Assembly (NCBI GenBank): GCA_032718475.1
Contig: JAUCBJ010007378.1
Span: 1 to 46,873, forward strand
Reading direction: 5' to 3'
DNA from: Nemertoderma westbladi
Lineage: Eukaryota > Xenacoelomorpha > Nemertodermatida > Nemertodermatidae
DNA: 46,873 nucleotides
Of this stretch, positions 38,086 through 46,873 are shown piece by piece. Each line of letters starts with the position of its first letter. The stretch's first letter is position 1. Position numbers and translations under genes: made by a program. The notes below the pieces were generated by a model that was given only the letters and a program-made list of their open reading frames with translations, searched no databases and had not been told where the DNA came from.

Positions 38086-38690
38086 TTTTATTTCATAAAA
38101 GGTAGAAATATAAATACAACCTGGTGGATGTGTTGTAGGTCTGCAATTTACATTCTTATGGCTTTCAAACAGACATTACCAATCATATGCGCAGCCACTA
38201 TGCTCAAAACGAAACTGAACCCTAATGTACTTTTCGCCATCTGCAAAATGCTTAGTAAATAGTATCAGTTTTTCGATAAACAGTTTCGTTCTCAAGTTAT
38301 AACAAGATTTTGACTTGGATATTTTCATTTTGGTGCTTCGCCACTTTTTGATACCAAAGAAAAACAATGAAAACTATGTAGCATAACATGAGCGAGCCAT
38401 GAATACCTCATTGTGAATTAGCGTTAAAAAAAGTAATGAAATTTTTGGATTTGAGAGTACACTATTTTCAGACATTTTTCTGGCAAAAATCAGTTGGAAA
38501 AACTGTTCCTTCATTGAGTACCGGTACTAGTTTGTTCTCCTAGTATACCCTTAAACCCTTTCCTTTCCTAATTGTAGTCACTCCAGCAACTCAGTAACGA
38601 TCAATTTGTAACTATGGTGTTACCAAGGTTGCTCGATATTCTCAATCCTTGGGAGTATCTACTAATGAAAGTCCACTCAATGGCCTCTTA
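38086..38690. other. Non-coding DNA
   Basis: Nothing recognisable. Confidence 0.4.
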
Positions 38691-39620
38691 TAATGCGGTG
38701 AGTTCATTACAATACTGTGTACATTTATTGAGCATATCAACCCTCTATACGCCATGTTCTGGAAAATAGTGTCGTAAATCAGGTACACCCCCCCCCCCCC
38801 CTTTTTTTTTCTACACCCCATTTCAAATTTTTCTAGAGTGCATGAAATTTGAAACAGGGATAGTTTTACCTCCTTCATGGGTGAGTCTGAATTTTTATTT
38901 TCGCTTTCTTTCTTTAGAGCTATAAGTCTCTCCGATGATATTGTCCCAGTTCCACTTCCACTGCAATTATTATTCAACCTTATAGCGATTTGTTGGCGCT
39001 GTTAGAAAGCTGGCCACGCAAGGATTCCAAATATGTAACACAATCTGAATTTCGTCGTAAAATACCTGAGATTGAAAAGTTGCGTGGTTTTGCACCTGCG
39101 ACTGCGCAAGGCTATTTAAATTTAATAAATACACTATGTTCTGAAATATTTTGTTTATCCCATACACATAAACAAAATGTTCCAAAATATACATATGGTG
39201 TATTTAAATAGAATATTATAACTTTGCGCAGGGCAGGTACAACTTTGGAACCCCCAATATCTCAGCTACATAATATTTTGAATCCTTCCATGACCAGCTT
39301 TCTAACAGTACCAACAAAAGGTTGAAGAATAACTGCTGTGTAACAACTGGTGCAATAATGACGGAGACACCCTTTTCGACCCTAAAATTCTGACTCACCC
39401 ACGGAGGAGGGAGGTGAAACTATCTCTGTTTCAAATTTCAGGCAATCTAATTAAGATTTGTTGAAAAAATATTTGTTTAAGATTTTTTTTTTGGGGGGTG
39501 GGGTGGGGGGGGGGGGGGGGGTTGTTCATGTCACTGAATTCGATGACACTATATATACCAGGACATGGTTTACGTAGAAACAATACCACAAGTTGGTAGC
39601 TCACAAACAGTTTCTCCCAG
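38691..39620. mobile_element. Long foldback element, about 930 bp
   Basis: The arms are inverted copies of roughly 350-400 bp. Inside to outside, the matches include CTGTTAGAAAGCTGG, AATTTGAAACAG(A/G)GATAGTTT, the C-run at 38788-38802 opposite the G-run at 39507-39521, and CCATGT(T/C)CTGG. The spacer near 39128 contains TAATAAATACACTATGTTCTG, minus one base shared with the element at 42508. There is no long reading frame. Ends and target duplication are not sharply defined. Confidence 0.85.
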
Positions 39621-40173
39621 TATTTTTTTTCTAAATATGTTAGTGAAATATACAAATTGTGATTTCTAAATTTTTAAAACTTGTTTAGAAATATTTCTAA
39701 AACTAAAAATTTTAAATAAAAATTCAAAATTATAAATTTTACTATACGGGGATTGAAATAAGTATACCTATCCCTATATATTATCAGAATTTAACATTAG
39801 CCGTATTTAATTTTTATTTGTTTATTGTTCATTCACCCTCTACTAATCGAACCCTTGAATCTCCAAATCTGATTCATCTCCATCAGCTTCATTTGTACCA
39901 ACTTCTATAATATGAATATGAAATACACTTATTTGTTGTATCGGAACTGTTTCTAAGTAGACTGACATAGACTGCGTTTCAATCTAACTGTGTTTTTTGT
40001 TTCACTGAGCAGAGTTCACTTTTACGGAGGAAATAACCGAAAATGCATGGGACATTATCGCAAGAAAGGCGAATGCTTTTTGAATTTTCGAATAGTACGA
40101 ATTAGCTTCATTGAAGCTGAGGGGGTGGCGGTGGGTGTGGCAATGGTTCGAATTTAAAGCATTTTGTAATGCT
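39621..40173. other. Non-coding AT-rich DNA
   Basis: Nothing recognisable. Confidence 0.4.
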
Positions 40174-40440
40174 TACTGCCCCAAGGTAGGGGCGGGGTAG
40201 CTCAGTTGGTTGAGCGCCGGGCCTGCAATCTATTGGTTGTAGGTTCAGCCCCGCCAGGGTCCACTCAGCCTTTCATCCACTGGGGTCGATAAAATGAGTA
40301 CCAGTTAAATAACTGGGAGCAAATCTTGGGATAGGAGTAGCGCCCATCCCAACCCTCGGGTAGCAGCTATCGAAAGAGGAGCCTTCGGGTCGCCTCCGGC
40401 TTCGGCCGACTGTTTGCTTGCTTTTTTTTTACTGCCCCAA
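40174..40440 (+). mobile_element. tRNA-derived SINE with perfect 11-bp target duplication
   Basis: The 245-bp element (40185-40429) is flanked by TACTGCCCCAA at 40174-40184 and 40430-40440. Its head is tRNA-like, with TAGCTCAGTTGG (A box) and GGTTCAGCCCC (B box, one change from consensus). The body contains GGGTCGATAAAATGAGTACC, a motif I recognise from the conserved central domain of invertebrate, for example cephalopod, SINEs. It ends in a T run. It is transcribed by RNA polymerase III and would be moved by LINE proteins. Confidence 0.92.
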
Positions 40441-41154
40441 AATACAATTAATTAGAATTAAAGAGTAACATTCATTGTGGTTCTGGACTGACTATATCGA
40501 AATTAAATTATTAAAAAATTATTTTTTGAGGCAACTTAGTGGCCCCGGCCAGAATTCATATTTGTAACTTATTCATATTTCTTCTCAACCTGTTGTAGAA
40601 TCACAATGGTGGATTACATGAACACATCTCTTTCGCAATTTTCAAGGAAACTTATGAAAAATAATGGCTGGTGTTAATTAGAATTAGGTTTTTAGGTACA
40701 GTTACTAGTCGGTAATACTGTAGTAGAAGGTCCAAGTGGCAAGTGCGACTAATTAGTTCAATATTTTTTATATATTAAAGGTGCAGGATTTACCGTATGA
40801 AAAATAAAGTAGAAAACAAACAATACATCAGTATTTCATGACCTACTTTTCACTTTCTCAATTCATTCGCGCCATTTGGAAAATTATTTTGGTTTCCTAA
40901 ACAAAATACAATTTTTCTAATTTTTTCTAACCGTTTAGACACTTTTCACAGTGAACATTTTGGAAAAAACCCTGGTTTCTCCTAGAATTAACGCTATCCT
41001 TTACTCTCTCTTCTACAGCAGAATAATGAAATTAAATTCAGAGAGTTTCAGTTTTCCATCGCGTCTTAACTTATTTTCAGTTTACCATACCATATCATAT
41101 CATTCATATATCAATAATTCAGTCGTGTGGATTTCAGTTAATAGCTTTTACAGT
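40441..41154. other. Non-coding AT-rich DNA
   Basis: Nothing recognisable. Confidence 0.4.
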
Positions 41155-41158
41155 TTAA

Positions 41159-41944
41159 CCCTATCTGGCCCGGGATATTTTACAACGTCATTGGCCAGAG
41201 GGATGGGGGGTCATTTTATACATTTTGTATATCTTAGTTCAAAAATTAAAATTTTGATGGTATAGGTTTTCGAGGTCGCTGATCACGATAAAACTTGTTA
41301 GAAATATTTTCTGGCAATGCAACCATCATTTTTGTGTTTTCTGTGCTATTTTGGTCCCCCAGGACGAAAAGTACAAGTAAAAAAATGCCAAACTATAAAA
41401 TTATATGTTTGCTTTGCTAATTCTGAACATACGGGTTTTCGAGGTCGCTGATCACGATGATACTAGTTATAAATATTTCTGGCAATGCAAACCCAATTTT
41501 GGTGCCATACGAAAAGTACAAGTAGCACAAAATTATAAACTGTTCAATGCTGCCTTTCGTTTGGTAATTCTGAAGTTATTCTGGCTTTCAAGGTCGCTGA
41601 TCACGATACAACTCGTTAAAAACCATTCGTGGTAACGCAACTATCATTTTTGGTGCTTGTCTGGTTAAGCGAGAAATACAAGTACAAAATCAAACGGCAA
41701 AAATCGAATTTGGTTTCAAACTACGATATTTTTGTGTGTCATATTCGTGATCATATTCGTATTCATATTATCAGCGTCCCAGAAAACACAATGTCTAAAA
41801 ATCAGGTAGATGAATTATAAAAACTTTTGAAATTTTAGAACGAAAATTATTGGAGATGGGTGCCAGGAACGGACCACAGCACGAAAACTAACATAGCCAT
41901 GCTACCCCCCCCCCCCCCCCCCCCCCACCCCGGGCCAAATAGGG
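41159..41944. mobile_element. piggyBac-like MITE, 786 bp
   Basis: The ends are CCCTATCTGGCCCGGG and, inverted, CCCTATTTGGCCCGGG (15 of 16 match), flanked by TTAA at 41155-41158 and 41945-41948. TTAA duplications with CCCT ends are the piggyBac signature. The interior holds three copies of GAGGTCGCTGATCACGAT or close variants (about 41273, 41435 and 41590), a period of about 155-162 bp. A C-run (about 41906-41926) lies inside the right end. No transposase. Confidence 0.92.
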
Positions 41945-42181
41945 TTAAGAAGATTATTATTATTTTGGTATATTTATGTATAATCGCCATTCCAGTTGTA
42001 CAGCTGTAAGTGAATTATTTGATTTTGTTGGATTTGAATAAAAGTATAAATGTGCTGGTGATAATCATAGTCAGTTTTCATTATTGGTGCTCTTGCTGTT
42101 TTACTAGTGGGCCATACTTTGTTGGAACGATGTCTACAAAATCGGTTCTTTCTGTTTTTTTATTAGCATTCCAATTTGAAG

Positions 42182-42286
42182 TTGATATTTCGAGAAATGG
42201 AACGACTGCATAAAGAATTTACTAAAGTGGCACCAAATCATATAACCTGTAGAGAAACTCACACGGTCAACCCAGTTGTAATTCGG
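42182..42286 (+). CDS. Candidate exon 4 of the large unknown gene
   Basis: 105 bp, 35 codons, reading LIFREMERLHKEFTKVAPN and then HITCRETHTVNPVVIR. It is bounded by AG (42180-42181) and GTAAGT (42287), and is open in phase 0, as needed after exon 3. The translation looks like real protein (amphipathic, charged) rather than AT-rich noise. The acceptor has only a weak pyrimidine tract. No later exon was found before the window ends, so the gene is incomplete here. Confidence 0.45.
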
Positions 42287-42507
42287 GTAAGTTACAAAAA
42301 TTATAGTCTTTAATTTAAAAATGATGAATGTATAATTGCAAATAATTTGTTTTTGGTTCCTTCTAATTCACTTTTTTATACCTTATTTCCCTCAAATTCA
42401 CTTTAATTACAATACACTAGAATTAATTGTATGGGAAATATGTTAAAAAACATCACAGTACAACAATAAGTTCACCATGATCCCAGTTCAACTCACCGTG
42501 GTTGTTC

Positions 42508-43430
42508 TCATGAAGCCGGAATTTTCGATTTGGCCTTTACATTTTTTTTATAAGCGTTTTAAAAAAGTATATTGTGGCCATTCTTCACATTATTAGTCGT
42601 GAATTTTTCATATCAATAGAAAGCTTGCGTTGCAAGTATTCAAAATATGTATGTTTGAATTTTGTTGAAAAAGTGCGTAAATTATTTATGTTTTTAATGT
42701 TTTTGTATATATATTGTTAAATTAGTATGCGTTCAATATTGCAAGAAGTATCGTTCTCTTTTGGGCCATTTATTCTGTTTAATAAATACATAATGTTCTG
42801 GAACATTTGGTTTGTGTGAATAGCTACGCAATAGAGATATTGTATAGGCATATCCCTGTTGCACGTTCTTCATAAATAACACGTTATATAATTTTGTGTA
42901 TTTTTTAAATAGAATAAAAATGACCTACATAGAACGATAATTCTTGCAATCTTTGAACGCCTATATCTCAGCTGCTTCTCAGTTACATATTTCGAGTCCT
43001 TGTAACGCAAGCTTTCTAATGATATAAAACAATTACGACTAATGTGAGAACGCCCATCATGTGAAGAATACCAGGATTTTTCTTTTCGGTCGACTTTTTA
43101 TTGGAATTTTATATATGAAGCTTTTATATTTTTTTTAATTTATCTTTATTAAGTGTTTTATAGCGCTTATTTCTGTCTTATAACCTGTACATATACTAAT
43201 TCGTTTATTGTTTTGGTTAGATTCAGCCCTTCTGTAACCTGTGTTTTTGATGAAAACTTGGTATTCTTCACATGGGGGTAACTGCAAAGTGAAATATAAC
43301 GGCAGAAAGTCTGGTATTCTTCACATGGGCCAATGTGAAGAATGCCCACGATACGGAGGGTGCGACTTCGCAAAAGACCCTTTTTAAAACGTTTGTAAAA
43401 AAAAATTAAAGGCGAAACCAACTTCCTGTT
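42508..43430. mobile_element. Foldback element with a nested MITE in its right arm
   Basis: The left arm (about 42508-42760) and right arm (about 42920-43430, interrupted at 43051-43331) are inverted copies. Matches include AACGCAAGCTTTCTA(A/T)TGATAT, CGACTAAT..AATGTGA, TTTTAAAACG and CGTTCAA.ATTGCAAGAA. The spacer (TAATAAATACATAATGTTCT) is related to that of the element at 38691. No coding capacity. Confidence 0.85.
43051..43331 (-). mobile_element. CCCATGTGAAGAATACCAG MITE, copy 1 (nested)
   Basis: Starts CGCCCATCATGTGAAGAATA and ends TATTCTTCACATGGGCC, inverted repeats. In the reverse orientation it matches copy 2 at 45849-46129 along its length. Flanks AATGTGAGAA and AATGTGAAGA may be a degraded duplication. 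It interrupts the right arm of the foldback element. Confidence 0.88.
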
Positions 43431-43968
43431 ATATTTCATAACCTCTATCTATATTTCATAACAAATCTTGTCTTTCAAGTCATAAATTGCATGTTGTTTA
43501 TTAATAGTCTTTCGATATTCCCATGCACCGATTCGGCCAACATGTGCGTATGTCCCTTGGTGCGGTACTTGGCAATCGCTACACACCAGTTTCAGTTTTG
43601 GATAAAAACTCCTGGTAATCCCGTTCTTCTCTGATGATCCTAAACATCTGTCGGCCAATGAGTCAGCATCAAGATCTTGCAGCCCTCATATAACATACCA
43701 GACCACACAATTAATAATCATCCGGGTCCCTCCAACATCAGAACTTCCCCCCTTAAGTACTGGTTGTAATCAAGGAATTGTTTGTAATCAAAACCGTCTA
43801 TTTGAGAACGATTTAAGCTGATAGATGTAGGTCCAAACCCGTCTATCTCCAGTTAAAGGATTGGCCGGACGGACCTAACGCACTTTGGGACCTATCGCGA
43901 CTTTACCTCTTTGTTTTGTACAGGTCACAAATATCGTTAGGTCCCATTGCCATTTACAGAAGCAGGTT
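43431..43968. other. Non-coding DNA
   Basis: No gene recognised. Short inverted words (GGACCTAACG near 43870 and CGTTAGGTCC near 43935) are present. Confidence 0.4.
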
Positions 43969-44021
43969 AGTAAAGGAGCAGGTTACAGAGGCTTGTCGGG
44001 GGAACCAAAACAGTAAACGAA
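43969..44021 (+). repeat. Shared MITE module: AAAGGAGCAGGTTACAG ... AACCAAAACAGTAAAC
   Basis: Same two-part module as in the elements at 23756, 31381, 43051, 45849 and 46548, here in a context with no clear terminal repeats. It is probably a remnant of a further element of this type. Confidence 0.75.
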
Positions 44022-44170
44022 AGTTAACACATGGTACAAGATTATGCAAGTCTTTATAATTGGGTCTTTTGTCTTTGTTTTGTAGTTACCCGTTACAGTG
44101 GCAGGTATTTTTGAACTAAAACGATATACAAAAATAAAAGTGAAATGTTAAGTCTCGAAATTAAGTAATT

Positions 44171-44255
44171 AAGTACGGTACCGGTACTGAAGTACGGTAC
44201 CGGTATTGAAGTACGGTACCGGTACTGAAGTACGGTACCGGTACTGAAGTACCGG
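44171..44255. repeat. Minisatellite, 19 bp x 4
   Basis: Unit AAGTACGGTACCGGTACTG at 44171, 44190, 44209 and 44228, then a partial copy. Each unit contains the palindromes GGTACC and ACCGGT. It ends about 225 bp upstream of the Homer-like start codon, so a role in its promoter is possible but untested. Confidence 0.93.
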
Positions 44256-44480
44256 TAATCAAAATTAAGTAAAGAACCTAATGCCCCAGGACGTAAGATA
44301 GGCCCTATACCGATTCGAACTCTGCATTATTAGCATATTGCTGTATTTCTGTGAGTTGTTTACAGGTTTACTGCAGTACCGCAGTACCGGTACTGTGTAG
44401 GCCTAGAAATACTATTCTGTTGCGGTGTACAGTACAGGTCTACTCTTATCGCTATCGGCAACCGGTACAAAAACAACAAG

Positions 44481-45356
44481 ATGACAGATCACATCACCAT
44501 ATATTCCTGCAACGTACATTTGTTTATACTGAACCCGGACACATTGAAAGAATGGGTGCCACACAGCAGTAAATCGGTACCGATATCATTTGTACGAGAC
44601 AATGAGAACGCCCCCGTTCGCCTGCTGTGTGTAGAGGAGGCCAGGGTGTTAGCCAACACAGCCGTAATCCCATCCCTAGCATTCACCAAAACCTCAAATA
44701 AGTTTGGGCAGTACTGCGACCCAGATCGGGGAATGGTCTACGGTTTGGGATTCGTGTCAGAGACGGACCTTTCCGCATTTGTAAACCATTTTAACGAGCT
44801 GAAAGATGCATGCGAGGGAAAGGAGGTGGTGGTTGAGCCACCGCCATCGGAGGAGGTTAAACCAGACGATCAAAGAGACGAACTCGAAAGAGCGAAGTCG
44901 GATATAGAGGCATTGGTAGCCAACAATGCGATGTTAACGCAGGCGTTGATGGAAAGCGCCAAGAACGTGGACGAATGGAAGACTCAATTGGGTGAATACA
45001 GAGAAGATGCGGAGACATCCAAAAGGAAACTCCTGGAAGGAGGAGACCTTAGTGAGGAATATAAGACGTTAACTGAGGAGAATGTGGAGCTGAGAAGGTC
45101 AAAGGAGGCCGAGGTTAATCGATTAACTGAGCTGTTGGATCAGTCGAAAGCAGAAAACACTGAACTCAGGGGAGTGTTACAGAAGATTAGGGATGAAAGG
45201 GACGCCGCGGTCCGGGATAAAGATAAGTTAGAGGGTGTAAGTAAATCAAATGAGTTACTGAAAGAACAAGTAGACGTTAGCTGCCAACTACTTAAACAAC
45301 TGGAGTTAAACTTTAATGAGAGTTACAGAAAAGTAACAGAATCACTGAATGTGTAA
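44481..45356 (+). CDS. Homer-like postsynaptic scaffold protein, intronless (probable retrogene)
   Basis: An uninterrupted frame of 291 codons ends in TAA. Residues 1-111 form an EVH1 domain of Homer type: HLFILNPDTLKEWVP at the start, then FTKTSNKFGQYCD and MVYGLGF near the end. Homer EVH1 domains bind PPxxF motifs in metabotropic glutamate receptors, IP3 receptors, ryanodine receptors and Shank. After an acidic linker, residues about 130-285 are a coiled coil with heptads that in Homer drives tetramer formation; DIEALVANNAMLTQALMES and DEWKTQLGEYREDAE match the Homer start of this region. Usual Homers are about 350 residues and are split by many introns, whereas this gene has none, so a retrocopy is likely. 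The conserved FGQW is FGQY here. No poly-A tail or target duplication is visible, so the copy is old, and the intact frame suggests selection. Confidence 0.92.
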   Translation: MTDHITIYSCNVHLFILNPDTLKEWVPHSSKSVPISFVRDNENAPVRLLCVEEARVLANTAVIPSLAFTKTSNKFGQYCDPDRGMVYGLGFVSETDLSAFVNHFNELKDACEGKEVVVEPPPSEEVKPDDQRDELERAKSDIEALVANNAMLTQALMESAKNVDEWKTQLGEYREDAETSKRKLLEGGDLSEEYKTLTEENVELRRSKEAEVNRLTELLDQSKAENTELRGVLQKIRDERDAAVRDKDKLEGVSKSNELLKEQVDVSCQLLKQLELNFNESYRKVTESLNV

Positions 45357-45840
45357 TAAAAGTTATCGTGCTGCATAACTCATCCATCATCATACCCATG
45401 AACTATAATATAATGAACAACTTTGTTACTCGCGTGTTAATGAATTTATTCAGTGTTTCTATTATTTTGTTGTTTAACATTAATTCCATCAGTTGTTTTC
45501 ATTTCCTGCTCAATTTTTCCCGTTCGACCATAATTACTCACCTTTGTGCAGTATGGCTTGGGGCTGCTTTTATTATCATTCTATATATTGGAAATAAGTA
45601 TAGGATACAACTATATCGGTTGTGACCCTGCCACTCTGCAAATATATACCGAGCTGTACTGAAAGTGAAACGCACTACTTACTGGCTGTCATTCAGTAAA
45701 TAATACATTGAGTGCTGAACCGAAATAAAAATAGTTGTTGCCTCTGCTACAATATTGGTGGTGAAAATAAATTTAGTACGAAATTAAAGTGTTATCCTAT
45801 CAAGTTATAAGTCCTCCTAATTTGGGTTCTTTTACCTATA
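45357..45840. other. 3' flank of the Homer-like gene
   Basis: An AATAAA overlaps the stop codon (TGTAATAAAAG), and two further AATAAA words lie near 45724 and 45766. Otherwise AT-rich and non-coding. Confidence 0.5.
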
Positions 45841-45848
45841 GATTAGAC

Positions 45849-46129
45849 GGCCCATGTGACCAGACTTTCTGCCCTTATATTTCACTTTGCAGTTTACCCC
45901 CATGTGAAGAATACCAGGTTTTAACTAAAAAAACAGGTTACACAGGGCTGAATCTAACCAAAACAATAAACGAATTACCGGTACTATATGTACAGGTTAT
46001 AAGACATAAATAAGCGCTATAAAACAGGTAATAAAGATAATAAATTAAAAAAAATGAAAAATCTTCATATGTAAAATTCCCATAAAAAGTCGACCGAAAA
46101 GTGAAATCCTGGTATTCTTCACATGGGCG
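45849..46129 (+). mobile_element. CCCATGTGAAGAATACCAG MITE, copy 2
   Basis: 281 bp, starting GGCCCATGTGACCAGAC and ending GGTATTCTTCACATGGGCG, flanked by a perfect 8-bp duplication, GATTAGAC (45841-45848 and 46130-46137). The 8-bp duplication points to the hAT or P group. It contains the shared module (ACAGGTTACACAGG, then AACCAAAACAATAAACG). The left end has a 7-bp deletion compared with copy 1. Confidence 0.93.
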
Positions 46130-46137
46130 GATTAGAC

Positions 46138-46547
46138 ATGCGATGCTTACCATTCCTCATTCTCCCCAGCGATTTTTTGATAACACTACACAGTTTAATT
46201 AAATATTGATTTGTTATATATTTGCCTGATAACCTTTGTGGCGGTCAATTTAAAATATTGTGCATTATCATTCAATTTAGTTGATTTGTTTTGGTTGTTA
46301 ATTTTGTTGATTAGAAATTCCTATTAATATTGCTGCACAAATTAATATTTGTTCTGTTTTATATTTTTAAGTTAATTACCAACAGTAAATACTAATTATA
46401 TTGTTTACGTTGCGTGCAATTTGCTGATTTATTTCTTTGCCTGTTTTTTTTTATTGATTAACAACTGACCATCATTAGTTGGGAAAAGTTACCCCTAGCT
46501 CAAAGTTACAAAAATCGGAACAAAATTTAATAAACAGAAAAGGCAGT
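46138..46547. other. Non-coding AT-rich DNA
   Basis: Nothing recognisable. Confidence 0.4.
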
Positions 46548-46579
<32 letters not shown>

Positions 46580-46818
46580 CGCAAAATCCGCCTTGGCGAA
46601 TTAATATCCCGCCTCAATGTTAAATTCTCAATTTAGGGAAAGGAGCAGGTTACAGTGGCACGTTATTTTAACCAAAACAATAAACTAAGCACAATAGAAC
46701 AGGTTTCAGACTTTTTACAGTTTTAGAGAATAATCAGCTGTTATTTGCGTCGAATTTCCCCTGGAGGGGGATGAATTTTTATTGCGTCCAGTTTTCCCCC
46801 CCCCCCCCCCCCCCCCCC
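46548..46818. mobile_element. MITE, GGGGGAAACT(C/G)GACGCAA family, copy B, with G26 and C23 ends
   Basis: The interior matches copy A at 23756-23964 (same ATTAATATCCCGC and shared-module words). The left end is a run of about 26 G, then ACTCGACGCAA; the right end is TTGCGTCCAGTTTT, then about 23 C. The two homopolymers are therefore complementary parts of the inverted repeat. Confidence 0.9.
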
Positions 46819-46835
46819 TATCTGCCCTTTGCTCA

Positions 46836-46873
46836 GAAAAGCTCCTCAATAATGACAGGGTATTGCCTGATAA
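46836..46873 (+). mobile_element. Start of another 5'-truncated LINE family-1 copy
   Basis: GAAAAGCTCCTCAATAATGA and the following bases to the window end are identical to 17960-17997 in the LINE ORF2. The copy begins 17 bp after the C-run of the MITE and continues outside the window. Confidence 0.88.

Noticed and set aside
45368-45625. 85-codon hydrophobic plus-strand frame after the Homer-like gene
   Set aside because: Translation of AT-rich DNA gives Ile/Leu/Phe/Asn; no start context, no homology recognised.

Overview
The window is a piece of an animal nuclear genome, AT-rich and dominated by transposable elements. The evidence is genes with spliceosomal introns and standard GT-AG sites, a Homer scaffold protein (a metazoan family), BEL/Pao LTR retroelements, an APE-type LINE, a tRNA-derived SINE with a central motif known from marine invertebrate SINEs, and many small inverted-repeat DNA transposons. 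Recurrent TAGGCCTA- and ACCGGTA-type words would fit an ambulacrarian or another marine invertebrate, but this placement is a guess.

Layout. 1-3160: AT-rich DNA, then a zinc-knuckle gag-like reading frame broken by two TGA codons. 4595-5340: minisatellites. 5385-8700 (minus): a decayed BEL/Pao element with an internal deletion. 8799-11350 (plus): a second BEL/Pao integrase followed by an LTR-like region with a TATA/initiator promoter. 11523-17190: a 5.7-kb ACT/TTC microsatellite with 9- and 12-bp higher-order periods. 17191-19731: a 5'-truncated LINE flanked by a perfect 95-bp direct repeat. 20372-21010: a foldback element. 21224-23446: a complete six-exon secreted serine protease with trypsin-type pocket residues on a chymotrypsin-type propeptide. 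23447-28900: MITEs, LINE ends, a tRNA-like relic and AT-rich DNA. 28902 to at least 37129, perhaps 42286: a large spliced gene for an unrecognised low-complexity protein whose introns hold nested transposons. 44481-45356: an intact Homer-like gene with no introns, probably a retrocopy. 45841-46873: more MITEs and the start of another LINE copy.

Three genes look functional: the protease, the large unknown protein and the Homer-like gene. They share no evident pathway. The main interest is the transposon biology: LINE tails made of TAG repeats, one of which supplies the stop codon; a 95-bp target duplication; a short sequence module shared by several unrelated MITE or foldback elements; homopolymer G/C runs at inverted-repeat ends; and insertions nested inside one another with readable target duplications.

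All calls come from reading the sequence by eye. No database search was run, so family names rest on motifs and element boundaries on visible repeats and target duplications.
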